Assembly (NCBI GenBank): GCA_927353735.1
Contig: CAKMIA010000001.1
Span: forward strand, 372,001 to 436,000
DNA length: 64,000 nucleotides
Reading direction: 5' to 3'
Source: an uncultured Veillonellaceae bacterium
GTDB taxonomy: Bacteria > Bacillota > Negativicutes > Veillonellales > Dialisteraceae
In this document: positions 27,089-34,812 of the stretch, one piece after another
How the letters are laid out: each line of letters opens with the position of its first letter
How positions within the stretch are numbered: the first letter of the stretch is position 1
Program-made: the position numbers and the translations under genes
The notes under the pieces: model-generated
Told to the model about the DNA's origin: nothing
Seen by the model: the letters and a program-made list of their open reading frames with translations, nothing else
Database searches by the model: none

Positions 27089-27219
27089 TTTATTAATATA
27101 TCTTTAATTATCATTTGATGCAACTCAATAAAACAATCAATTTCTGTATCAAGTAATTCCCGCTCTTTACAAGTAAGTTCCCCCATATTAGAAAATACCA
27201 ACTCACTTTGATTTATCAT
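27085..27219 (-). CDS. 44-aa ORF overlapping the Sel1 gene
   Basis: ATG at 27219 has TGGAG 7 nt upstream, a better ribosome-binding site than that of the Sel1 gene. The product starts MINQSELVFSNMGELTCKE and ends MIIKDILIN; it is helical, and its TGA overlaps the TTG start of the Sel1 protein. It may be a real small protein coupled to the Sel1 gene, or the true N-terminus of that protein cut off by a frameshift. The AT-rich composition matches the Sel1 gene. Confidence 0.6.
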   Translation of the reverse strand: MINQSELVFSNMGELTCKERELLDTEIDCFIELHQMIIKDILIN

Positions 27220-27329
27220 ATATTTTTCTCCATATTTTCTTTTACAGTTTTCACTTAAAATACGATTTTACTTATTATGTCTCCTTAAAATTTAGCCGTC
27301 AAATTGCTAAAACGAATTTTTCGTTCGGT

Positions 27330-27358
27330 ATAAAAAAGACCATAACTATGGCCTTTTT
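27330..27358 (-). terminator. Terminator of the flavin/redox operon
   Basis: AAAAAAGaCCATA / TATGGcCTTTTTT hairpin with A and T runs on both sides, immediately after the stop at 27359; probably works in both directions. Confidence 0.8.
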
Positions 27359-27868
27359 TTATAATGTATTTTTTATTTTAATAAATGAACAGTGATGGAG
27401 CATCTGTTGTGCGACGATGCCGGTGAACAGGCCGGCGGCGGCGCCGGTCAGCGCAAGGACGGGGAAATAAGCGAGAACGGAGGAAGTGCCCAGCAGGAGG
27501 ACCGCCGCTGCCAGCTGTCCCATATTGTGGAGCACCGCGCCGATGAGGCTGCACAGCCACAGCCGGGAAAGAGAAAGCAGCCGCTTCAGGCATAGCATCC
27601 CCGCCAGACAGAGCAGGCCGCCGGCGAGGCTGTACAGAAGCGAGGCCGCCTGTCCCGCAAAGACGGCCGCCAGAAAAATGCGCGCCAGCAGGATCATCAG
27701 CGCCTCACCGGGGCGGAAGCGGAAGACCGCATAGACGGTGACCACATTGGCCAGCCCGATCCTGACGCCGGGCAGCGGCAGGGGCGGCGGCACCTGCATT
27801 TCGATCACAAACAGCACAAGAGAAAGTCCCGTGAGCAGCGCCATGGCATTCAGCCGCCGGATCGTCAT
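27359..27868 (-). CDS. Gx transporter family membrane protein (EetB-like)
   Basis: 169 aa with about five membrane segments. LPLPGVRIGLANVVTVYAVF is the signature of the family annotated as 'Gx transporter' or heptaprenyl diphosphate synthase component I. The protein has no isoprenoid-synthase motifs itself. In Listeria and Enterococcus a homologue (EetB) sits in the flavin electron-transfer locus. It is last in the six-gene operon, 22 nt after the NusG-domain-II gene. A role in redox or substrate transfer across the membrane is inferred from context. Confidence 0.78.
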   Translation of the reverse strand: MTIRRLNAMALLTGLSLVLFVIEMQVPPPLPLPGVRIGLANVVTVYAVFRFRPGEALMILLARIFLAAVFAGQAASLLYSLAGGLLCLAGMLCLKRLLSLSRLWLCSLIGAVLHNMGQLAAAVLLLGTSSVLAYFPVLALTGAAAGLFTGIVAQQMLHHCSFIKIKNTL

Positions 27869-27890
27869 AAAGATCTCCTCCCTTCCTCTG

Positions 27891-28223
27891 TCAGTCCGCC
27901 CACTGGATCACAAGGCGGTGCGGCAGACATACAATGGGCAGGCCTCCTTCTTCCAGTTTTCCCGCTCTCACACAGATCTGGTCCGGACAGTCCGCCGAAA
28001 GCATGCGGATCTCTCCCGGTGCGATGAGGATGGTATTTGTTCCCGCCCTGCCGGGGACCGTCATGCGCTCCTCTTCCTGCACGGCGGTGAGATCGACCGT
28101 GCGGAGAACGCGCCCGTCCTGCACGATTTCCACCGTATGTGAAGACGGCACGCTGCCGCAGCCCGTCATACCGCAGACTGCCAACACCACCAGTCCCAGT
28201 CCGGCTGCCCGCCATGGAGTCAT
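27891..28223 (-). CDS. NusG domain II lipoprotein-like protein (EetA-like)
   Basis: 110 aa. The N-terminal hydrophobic stretch LGLVVLAVCGMTGC ends in a probable lipobox (MTGC). The rest is a NusG_II-type beta domain: HTVEIVQDGRVLRTVDL, then ADCPDQICVRAGKLEEGG and IVCLPHRLVI with the conserved Cys pairs. Such proteins neighbour Gx-transporter genes in electron-transfer and Rnf-like loci. It overlaps apbE by 4 nt. Confidence 0.82.
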   Translation of the reverse strand: MTPWRAAGLGLVVLAVCGMTGCGSVPSSHTVEIVQDGRVLRTVDLTAVQEEERMTVPGRAGTNTILIAPGEIRMLSADCPDQICVRAGKLEEGGLPIVCLPHRLVIQWAD

Positions 28224-29236
28224 CGCCTCAGCACCTCTGCTTTCTCCGCAGTATATTCCGGAAGGACCGTGAACCGCTCCGCCAGCCCTTCCGTCACAGT
28301 GATATGCCGGCCTTCCCCGATGAGGATCATCTCAAATCCGCCATGGGCCCGCCAGAAGGCCTCTGCCTTGTCCCGGCCCATCACAAAGAGCGCCGTGGAC
28401 AGCCCGTCGCAGAGCAGGCCGTCCGGTCCGACCACGGTGACGGAAAGAAGGCCGTTCTCCGCAGGATAGCCGGACGCCGGGTCCAGAATGTGATGCCAGC
28501 GCTTCCCGCTGTCATCCGTGAAATACCGTTCATAGCTGCCGGAGGTGACCACGGCAGCATCCCTGACGGAGAGCATCCCTGCATGGCCCTCCGCATCGGG
28601 CGCGCGAATCCCCACGCGCCACGGCGTACCATCCGGCCGGGCGCCCACCGCTTCGATATTGCCGCCGAGGCTCAGGATCGCGGAGGTCACACCGTGAGCG
28701 CGGAGAACACGGCCTGCTTCCCGTCCGGCATAGCCCTTGCCCACCGCGCCAAGGTCGATCTCCATTCCTTCCGGCCGGTGCAGTGTGCCCTCAGACAGCC
28801 GGAGTCGCTCCCAGCCGGTGCGGGCCATGGTCTCACGCAGCGTCTCATCGGCCGGCACCTGCTGCCGCTCTCTGGTGAAGCCCCACGCTTCCACCACAGG
28901 ATACAGGGTCGGGTCCAGCGCGCCGCCGGTCTCCTCAGCCAGCGCCAGCGCCGTACCGAGAGTTTCCTCCATATCTTTTCCGACCGGTATGTCGGTGCCG
29001 GACCCGTGGTTCACGCGGTAGACCTCACTGCCGGGATCGGTCACGGACAGCTCCGATTCGATCTGACGAATGCGCGCTTCGGCAGACTTCAGCCCTGCTT
29101 CCGCCTCCGGACCACAGGCGGTCATCGTCATATAGGTGTCCATGGCAAAGAAGCTGCGGCGCTGTTTCTCCTCCGCGTGCCCGCTGCATCCTGTCAGCAC
29201 CAGACACAGCGCAAGCAGACCCGCCCATAGCTTCAT
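28220..29236 (-). CDS. apbE: FAD:protein FMN transferase lipoprotein
   Basis: 338 aa. Covalently attaches FMN to Thr/Ser of target proteins outside the membrane. The signal peptide LLALCLVLTGC is a good lipobox. DPTLYPVVEAWGF, IDLGAVGKGYAGREAGR and ILSLGGNIEAVG are the flavin-binding segments, and WHHILDPASGYPA is the C-terminal metal/FAD segment. ATG at 29236 has AGGA 5 nt upstream; the longer ORF from 29242 has none. It overlaps the flavodoxin stop. Confidence 0.94.
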   Translation of the reverse strand: MKLWAGLLALCLVLTGCSGHAEEKQRRSFFAMDTYMTMTACGPEAEAGLKSAEARIRQIESELSVTDPGSEVYRVNHGSGTDIPVGKDMEETLGTALALAEETGGALDPTLYPVVEAWGFTRERQQVPADETLRETMARTGWERLRLSEGTLHRPEGMEIDLGAVGKGYAGREAGRVLRAHGVTSAILSLGGNIEAVGARPDGTPWRVGIRAPDAEGHAGMLSVRDAAVVTSGSYERYFTDDSGKRWHHILDPASGYPAENGLLSVTVVGPDGLLCDGLSTALFVMGRDKAEAFWRAHGGFEMILIGEGRHITVTEGLAERFTVLPEYTAEKAEVLRR

Positions 29237-29916
29237 CACCATCCTGCATCAGCGAGCCATTCTGCGATGCGCGGCTCTGCACTGTCCACATCCGGTCGGT
29301 ATACGCCGATGAGCCGTCCCACACGGGCCGATTCCGGCAGTGCCGCCCGCAGGTCCTCCACGCTTTCCGCGAGGCCGCCCGTACCATGCGCACAGAAGGG
29401 AATGACGGTCTTACCGGAAAAATCATAGCTTTCCAGAAATGTCATGACCGGCATGGGAAGCGTATACCACCAGTTCGGATACCCCAGAAAGATCACGTCA
29501 TAGGAATCCATATCCGCCACACGGTCCGTCAGCTCCGGCCGGCTTCCGATCTGTTTCTCCCAGGCCGCCCGTTCCAGACATTCCTCATACTCGCTGGAAT
29601 AGGGCTCCTTCACGCGGATGGAAAACAGGTCGCCGCCGGTGCGCTCCTGAATCCATCCTGCCAGCCTGGCCGTATTGCCCGGCGGGAGCACGCTTGCCGA
29701 CGTAGACGCATCGGGATCGACAGCCGACGGATCTTCCACGTGCGTATTTTCCGCCCAGGTAAAATAGGCGATAAGCACCCTGTGCCCTTCCCGCGGGACA
29801 TCCGCCCCCGCTGCGGAAACCGGCGCTGCCGGAACGGATGCCGCAGGAGCCGGACCGCAGCCGGAAATCGCTGCCAGAAGCCACACCGCCAGTGCCGCTG
29901 CAAGCCACTGTTTCAT
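29236..29916 (-). CDS. Exported flavodoxin lipoprotein B
   Basis: 226 aa. Signal peptide with lipobox AISGC, then an Ala/Pro/Val linker, then a flavodoxin-like domain. VLIAYFTWAENTHVEDP followed by PGNTARLAGWI is the FMN region of the lipoprotein subtype, with an insertion between the Ser/Thr loop and GNT. FLGYPNWWYTLPMPV and FLESYDFSGKTVIPFC follow. Second flavodoxin of the operon. FMN would be bound outside the cytoplasm. Its product could be the target or partner of ApbE. Confidence 0.87.
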   Translation of the reverse strand: MKQWLAAALAVWLLAAISGCGPAPAASVPAAPVSAAGADVPREGHRVLIAYFTWAENTHVEDPSAVDPDASTSASVLPPGNTARLAGWIQERTGGDLFSIRVKEPYSSEYEECLERAAWEKQIGSRPELTDRVADMDSYDVIFLGYPNWWYTLPMPVMTFLESYDFSGKTVIPFCAHGTGGLAESVEDLRAALPESARVGRLIGVYRPDVDSAEPRIAEWLADAGW

Positions 29917-29943
29917 ATAATTCTCCTTTCTCCCGCTTCCGTT

Positions 29944-30594
29944 CTATCTTCTCCGCCGCGCCAGGCACAAAGACTGCCAGCCCAGCCAGAGAAACAGCGC
30001 CATAATCGCCGCGTGATCCAGATAAAACAGAAACCGGGATTCTTCCGCATCAAAGAAAACAAACTCATTTCGCAAAAACAGAATATCGGGCCAGCCCCTG
30101 TTCCAGAATGCCCACAGGCCGTATACGGAAAGCAGCCGTCCCGCTGCAGATGCCGCCGACCTGGTCCGGGCACCGGCCCTACGGAGACGGGAAGCCAGCA
30201 TGTCCCCGTGAAGGCCGATATGAAAGCTCATGACCAGAAATCCCCAGTAGGCCGACACCATGTGCATTTCCCGCCCGAGCGTCATGCTGCCGGGAACCGG
30301 CAGCCCGCCCAGCAGCGGCCGGGCCAGAATGAGACTGCTCCAGAGAAGCGCCCCCATGATGACCACCAGACAGAGATTGGAGCCCGCCTGCAGATACCGG
30401 GCAGCGTTCCACCGGCCGCGTGCCAGTGAAGGCGCCCACCGCCGGTTCAGCCAGTGGTGCACTACCAGAAGCAGAAAGAACGCTGTCCCTGCCGCCATAT
30501 GCGCCGTCATTCCGAAAAAAGGAAATCCCATCAGGAAGAACAGGCATACCGTCATGCCGGCATCCGTCAGCCGGCGCAGCCCTGCGCCGTTCAT
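29944..30594 (-). CDS. DUF4405-type haem membrane protein
   Basis: 216 aa with five hydrophobic segments. His residues placed for transmembrane haem ligation include VVHHWLNRRW and MSFHIGLHGDM. The pattern matches cytochrome-b561-like DUF4405 proteins, which pass electrons through the membrane. It lies between the two flavodoxin lipoproteins, 3 nt from the upstream one. ATG at 30594. Confidence 0.78.
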   Translation of the reverse strand: MNGAGLRRLTDAGMTVCLFFLMGFPFFGMTAHMAAGTAFFLLLVVHHWLNRRWAPSLARGRWNAARYLQAGSNLCLVVIMGALLWSSLILARPLLGGLPVPGSMTLGREMHMVSAYWGFLVMSFHIGLHGDMLASRLRRAGARTRSAASAAGRLLSVYGLWAFWNRGWPDILFLRNEFVFFDAEESRFLFYLDHAAIMALFLWLGWQSLCLARRRR

Positions 30595-30597
30595 GGC

Positions 30598-31302
30598 TCA
30601 GTCCGCCAGATGAAGCGACCGCACCCAGTTGTCCACGGAATTTCCCGAGCGGGCCGCGGAAGAACCGCTCACATGGAATCCGTCAAGGACGACCGCATCG
30701 GGTTCCGCCGTCCGGATGGCCTCTACCGTATCGGATAGTGCGCTGCCGCCGGAGGTGCAGAAGGGAATGATGGTCTTGCCGGAGAAATCGTATTCATCAA
30801 GGAAGGTATACAGCGCCATGGGCATATCGCCCCACCAGTTCGGATAGCCCAGAAAAATCACATCATACGATGCCGGGTCTTCGATGTGCGATGCCAGTGC
30901 CGGGCGGGCATTCTGCTGCTGCTCCTGACGCCCCTGCTCTACCGTGGCGTCATAGGATGCAGGATACGGAGCCTCCGTACGAATGGAGAACAGCTCGCCT
31001 CCCGCAGATTTCTGGATCTCCCGCGCGACCAGCCCCGTATTGCCGGTCATGCCGTCTGCGGCGGGCTGGATGCTTGCCGATGCCGACGCATCTGCGCCGT
31101 CCGGGATCTCCGCATTTTCTCCGTAAGCAAAATAGGCGATCAGGATCTTATGACTGCCCGGCGCGGCCTGCTGAACTGCTGCCGGTGCGGCGGAAGCAGC
31201 CGGCGCCGCGGCGGAGGACTGCATCTCTTCTCCGCTGAAGGCACAGGCAGTGAGAGACAGGGCCAGCATGGCCGCAGTCGCAGGAAGTGTGTACTTTTTC
31301 AT
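30598..31302 (-). CDS. Exported flavodoxin lipoprotein A
   Basis: 234 aa, first gene of the operon. The signal peptide ends in LSLTAC; a low-complexity Ala/Ser linker leads to ILIAYFAYGENAEIPDGADA, then GNTGLVAREI. FLGYPNWWGDMPMAL and FLDEYDFSGKTIIPFCTSGG complete the FMN fold. It is a close paralogue of the flavodoxin at 29.2-29.9 kb, so the pair arose by duplication. ATG at 31302 has AAAGGAGA. Confidence 0.88.
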   Translation of the reverse strand: MKKYTLPATAAMLALSLTACAFSGEEMQSSAAAPAASAAPAAVQQAAPGSHKILIAYFAYGENAEIPDGADASASASIQPAADGMTGNTGLVAREIQKSAGGELFSIRTEAPYPASYDATVEQGRQEQQQNARPALASHIEDPASYDVIFLGYPNWWGDMPMALYTFLDEYDFSGKTIIPFCTSGGSALSDTVEAIRTAEPDAVVLDGFHVSGSSAARSGNSVDNWVRSLHLAD

Positions 31303-31356
31303 AACAATTCTCCTTTCCGTTGAAATGATAGCTGTCTATCTATTCCTCATGTCTGT

Positions 31357-31386
31357 ATTATAAAAATCCGCAAGCCATGCTTCCAA
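31357..31386 (-). promoter_or_regulatory. Promoter of the flavin/redox operon
   Basis: Minus strand TTGGAA (31386-31381), 18 bp, perfect TATAAT (31362-31357), giving a leader of about 45 nt before the first flavodoxin lipoprotein. Confidence 0.6.
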
Positions 31387-31436
31387 TACTCATTCCATAT
31401 ACAGAAATATGCTCATCATCTATATTTTCCAATAAA

Positions 31437-31463
31437 AAAAAGCGGGGTCCCGCTCCCCGTTTC
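31437..31463 (-). terminator. Terminator after ABC ATPase gene
   Basis: Minus strand CGGGGAGCGGGACCCCGC followed by eight T, 25 nt after the stop. Confidence 0.8.
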
Positions 31464-31488
31464 CGGTTCACGAAATCCCGTATTTTCT

Positions 31489-32286
31489 TTATGCGTTCCG
31501 GCTGCTGCAGAGGCCGTTGATGATGACTCCCGGCCGGCCGCCCCGCATTTCCACATCGGCGTCCACACCGAACACCTCGGATATGCTCTGCGGCGTCAGG
31601 ACCTCCATGGGCGCGCCGCACCGCGCGGCCAGCCCGTCCTCGATGATGCAGACTTTGGTGGAATACCGGCAGGCCTGTCCGATATCGTGGAGCACCATCA
31701 CCACGGTGAGCCCCTCCTCCCGGTTCAGCCGGTTCACCAGCTCGAGCACCTCCAGCTGGTGGCAGATGTCCAGATAGGTGGTCGGCTCATCCAGCAGCAG
31801 GATATCCGGCTCCTGCGCCAGCGCCATGGCGATCCACACCCGCTGCCGCTCCCCGCCTGACAGAGACGCCATCGTCCGGTCCTTCAGTTCGTACGTATGG
31901 GTGCGGCGCAGCGCATCCGCCACGACCTCCCGGTCCCGTGTGGAAACGCCCTTCCACCAGTGCTGATAGGGATAGCGGCCGCAGGCGGCCAGCTCCAGCA
32001 CCGTCATGTCCTTCGGCGTTTCATGGAACTGCGGCAGAAACGCCGCCTTCCTTGCCAGTTCCCCCGATTTGTAGGAAGCCAGCGGCCGTCCGCCGATGGA
32101 TACCGTCCCCTCATCCGGCTTCAGATTGCCGGTGATGATCTTCAGAAGCGTCGACTTGCCGCAGCCGTTCCGACCGAGGAAGGTAACGATGCTTCCCTGC
32201 TCAACGGTACAGTTCACGCCGCGGAGCACCTGATGATCGCCAAAGGCGACCTTTACGCCGGATACTTCAATGGCCGCGCTCATCAT
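31489..32286 (-). CDS. ABC transporter ATPase (FecE/BtuD type)
   Basis: 265 aa. Walker A is GRNGCGKST, signature LSGGERQR, Walker B DILLLDEPTTYLD, switch His in VMVLHDIGQ. The sequence type serves iron-siderophore or cobalamin importers. It overlaps the permease stop by 4 nt (ATGA), with AGGAGG upstream. No periplasmic binding protein gene lies in the window. Position beside the cbi genes favours a corrinoid substrate, but this is not shown by the sequence. Confidence 0.92.
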   Translation of the reverse strand: MMSAAIEVSGVKVAFGDHQVLRGVNCTVEQGSIVTFLGRNGCGKSTLLKIITGNLKPDEGTVSIGGRPLASYKSGELARKAAFLPQFHETPKDMTVLELAACGRYPYQHWWKGVSTRDREVVADALRRTHTYELKDRTMASLSGGERQRVWIAMALAQEPDILLLDEPTTYLDICHQLEVLELVNRLNREEGLTVVMVLHDIGQACRYSTKVCIIEDGLAARCGAPMEVLTPQSISEVFGVDADVEMRGGRPGVIINGLCSSRNA

Positions 32287-33290
32287 ACATTCCTCCTCAG
32301 CAGATACAGGAAAAACGGCGCGCCGAGAAAGGCCATCAGGATCCCCGCGGGGATCTCCACCGGAGCCACGATGATCCTCCCCACGGTATCACACAGCACG
32401 AGCACGCCCGCGCCGAGAAGCGCCGAGCCGGGGATCAGATATTTGTAATCCGAGCCGATGAGCAGGCGCACGATGTGCGGCACCACCAGCCCCACAAAGC
32501 CGATCAGCCCGGCGATGCTCACCGCGCCGGCTGCCAGCAGAGCCGCCACGGCGGTCATGAGGAAACGCACCTTCTCCACCGGCAGACCGAGGCCGCTCGC
32601 CGTCTCGTCGCCGAGCGACAGGATATTGAGCGCCTTGGCGCCGCAGAAGGCCAGCGCCAGTCCCAGCACCGTATAGGGAAACAGCGCATAGACCTGCGGC
32701 CAGCTCCGCGCGGACAGTCCGCCCACCATCCACAGCAGCGCGCCCTGCACGCGGTCTGCATAGAAAACGAGCAGTGCGGAAATGCCGCTCCCCAGAAAAG
32801 CGCTCACGGCGACCCCTGCCAGAATGATGCGGCTCGGACGAATGCCGTTTTTCCAGGCCAGCGCATACACCGCGCCCGCAGACGCCATGGCACCCAGAAA
32901 AGCCACCGGCGTCAGCAGCAGCGCCGCCTCCGGCAGAAAGATCAGCATGACCACGCCGGCCAGACCGGCGCCGCTGGATACGCCCACGATGCCCGGGTCA
33001 GCCAGTGGATTTTTCATGACCGCCTGCAGGATCGCCCCGGATACGGCCAGATCAGCGCCGACCAGCGCGCCCGTGAGATTTCTCGGGAAGCGGATATTCC
33101 AGATGACCGTTCCGTCCGTACCCGTCACCGGGCCGAACAGCGTGGCCAGTATACGCCCGAAGGCAATATCCGCCGAGCCGAAAATCAGGCTGCCGATCAT
33201 GGCTGCTGCGGTAAAAATCAGAAAGGCGGACAGGATGCCCACACGGAGTGCACGGCTTTTCCCTGCCGCGTCCGTTGTCTGCCGATCCAT
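32283..33290 (-). CDS. ABC transporter permease (FecCD/BtuC type)
   Basis: 335 aa with about nine to ten membrane segments. FGPVTGTDGTVIWNIRFPRNLTG (near 50-75) and GLIGFVGLVVPHIVRLL are the conserved family segments. Pairs with the ATPase just downstream. It is separated from cbiC by a short hairpin spacer. Corrinoid or ferric siderophore import is likely. Confidence 0.92.
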   Translation of the reverse strand: MDRQTTDAAGKSRALRVGILSAFLIFTAAAMIGSLIFGSADIAFGRILATLFGPVTGTDGTVIWNIRFPRNLTGALVGADLAVSGAILQAVMKNPLADPGIVGVSSGAGLAGVVMLIFLPEAALLLTPVAFLGAMASAGAVYALAWKNGIRPSRIILAGVAVSAFLGSGISALLVFYADRVQGALLWMVGGLSARSWPQVYALFPYTVLGLALAFCGAKALNILSLGDETASGLGLPVEKVRFLMTAVAALLAAGAVSIAGLIGFVGLVVPHIVRLLIGSDYKYLIPGSALLGAGVLVLCDTVGRIIVAPVEIPAGILMAFLGAPFFLYLLRRNV

Positions 33291-33330
33291 ATTCCCTCCT
33301 CCGGCAGACAGAAGCCTGCCTTTTTATACA

Positions 33331-33355
33331 GGAAAAGCCGCATAAAGCGGCTTTC
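33331..33355 (-). terminator. Possible weak terminator after cbiC
   Basis: AAAGCCGC / GCGGCTTT hairpin with a 5-nt loop and only a short T run (TTTTCC) on the minus strand; could attenuate between cbiC and the transporter genes. Confidence 0.5.
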
Positions 33356-33362
33356 TCACAAA

Positions 33363-34025
33363 TCAGTCCTTGATGCCCTGTACGTAGAGCATATTGTCCC
33401 GGCGCACCAGATTATACAGAAGCGCATTGATCACAGAAGCCACGATCGGGCTGCCGCCCTTCGTTCCGCGGACCGTGATGTACGGTACGGAGCTCTCCTT
33501 GATCAGCGTTTCCTTGGATTCCGCCGCTCCGACGAAGCCGACCGGAATGCCGACGATCAGCGCGGGCGTGATGCCTTCCTCCTTTGTCATGCGGATCGCT
33601 TCAAACAGCGCGGTCGGCGCATTGCCCACGGCAATGATGGAGCCGTTCAGGGCCTTTCCGAAGGAGTGCATCGCTTCCATGGAACGGGAAATGTTCTTTT
33701 CCTTGGCAGACTTTGCGATTTCCGGATCGGCAATGCGGCAGAAAACCTGTCCGCCCAGCACGGAAAGCGCTCTCTTATTGATGCCCGTCTGTACCATGGT
33801 CACATCGCAGTAAATGTTGCAGCCCCGGCGCAGCGCTTCGATGCCGGCTGCCACAGCGCCGCGGCTCGTCTGGATGAGATGGCCGTAGTCCACATCGCCT
33901 GCGGCATGGATCATGCGGGAATATACGGTGATTTCCTCTGCGGTGAGATCCAGATCCTTGATGAAGGGATAAATCATCTCCATGCTGTTTTCTTCGATGG
34001 CTTTCGGGTTTTTAATAAAATTCAT
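33363..34025 (-). CDS. cbiC: Cobalt-precorrin-8 methylmutase
   Basis: 220 aa. Moves the C11 methyl to C12, giving cobyrinate. TVYSRMIHAAGDVDYGHLI carries the catalytic His, and ALIVGIPVGFVGAAESK the product-binding turn. Last cbi gene in the run; its start overlaps the end of cbiJ by 14 nt. Confidence 0.94.
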   Translation of the reverse strand: MNFIKNPKAIEENSMEMIYPFIKDLDLTAEEITVYSRMIHAAGDVDYGHLIQTSRGAVAAGIEALRRGCNIYCDVTMVQTGINKRALSVLGGQVFCRIADPEIAKSAKEKNISRSMEAMHSFGKALNGSIIAVGNAPTALFEAIRMTKEEGITPALIVGIPVGFVGAAESKETLIKESSVPYITVRGTKGGSPIVASVINALLYNLVRRDNMLYVQGIKD

Positions 34026-34812
34026 GATGTTCCTCCATGTATTTCAATACCTGCTCCTGCGAAGAAAAGACGGGAGCGCCTCCCAGAGAGGCTTCAGGTC
34101 TTTCTATAACGATCACATGGATGCCTTCATCCATGGCCGCTTTCAGTTTCGTGTCGCTGCCGCCTACAAGGCCGCTGTTTTTGGTCACCAGCACATCGGC
34201 CCGGAAGTCCCGGATCATGGCCCGGTTCATCTCATAGGAGAAGGGCCCCTGCATGGCGATGATCTGCCGCGCCTTCAGGCCCAGCTCCTCGCACATGCGG
34301 ATCACTGAGGACAGGGGCAGCACCCGCGCCCAGATCGTCTTGCCCTGCAGGGCTTCTGCATGGACGAAAACGGGCAGTGTCTTCGAACCGGTCGTGAGCA
34401 GGATGCTGTCTCCCAGCCGGCCGGCCAGCGCCGCAGCTTCCTCTTCATTGGATGCCAGGTGCAGCTTGTCATACGCAGGCAGCGCGATGCCCGGCCGTTC
34501 ATAGCGCACATAGGCAATGCCCGCTTCTTTGCAGGCAGCCCGCGCCGTCTCCGATACGATCGCGGCATAGGGATGGCTGCAGTCCAGGATGCAGGTGATA
34601 TGCTTCTCCCGGACCTCCCGGAGCATATCCTCTCTGGCAAACCGGCCCACCTCAATGGTGATGCCCTCGTGCTCCGCGAGGATCTTTCCGTACTGGCTGA
34701 CCACAGTCATGAGAATGTCCGCCCGATGATCCTCCGGCTGCTTCTGCATCCAGTCCGCCAGCCGTGCGCCGATCTCCCGGCCATCCTGTGTTCCGGAGAT
34801 GATCCAGATCAC
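34012..34812 (-). CDS. cbiJ: Cobalt-precorrin-6A reductase
   Basis: 266 aa. NAD(P)H-dependent reduction of the corrin ring. MIWIISGTQDGREI is the N-terminal Rossmann-like SGTxDGR motif, and DCSHPYA lies in the middle. ATG overlaps the cbiH stop by 4 nt (ATGA). Confidence 0.9.
   Translation of the reverse strand: MIWIISGTQDGREIGARLADWMQKQPEDHRADILMTVVSQYGKILAEHEGITIEVGRFAREDMLREVREKHITCILDCSHPYAAIVSETARAACKEAGIAYVRYERPGIALPAYDKLHLASNEEEAAALAGRLGDSILLTTGSKTLPVFVHAEALQGKTIWARVLPLSSVIRMCEELGLKARQIIAMQGPFSYEMNRAMIRDFRADVLVTKNSGLVGGSDTKLKAAMDEGIHVIVIERPEASLGGAPVFSSQEQVLKYMEEHHEFY

Noticed and set aside
27891..31302. Rnf/Nqr-type complex
   Set aside because: ApbE and NusG-II domains occur with Rnf, but no RnfB-E or NqrB-F subunit is present.
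31489..33290. Firm call as btuCD
   Set aside because: The FecCD/FecE family also covers siderophore importers and there is no binding protein to settle the substrate.
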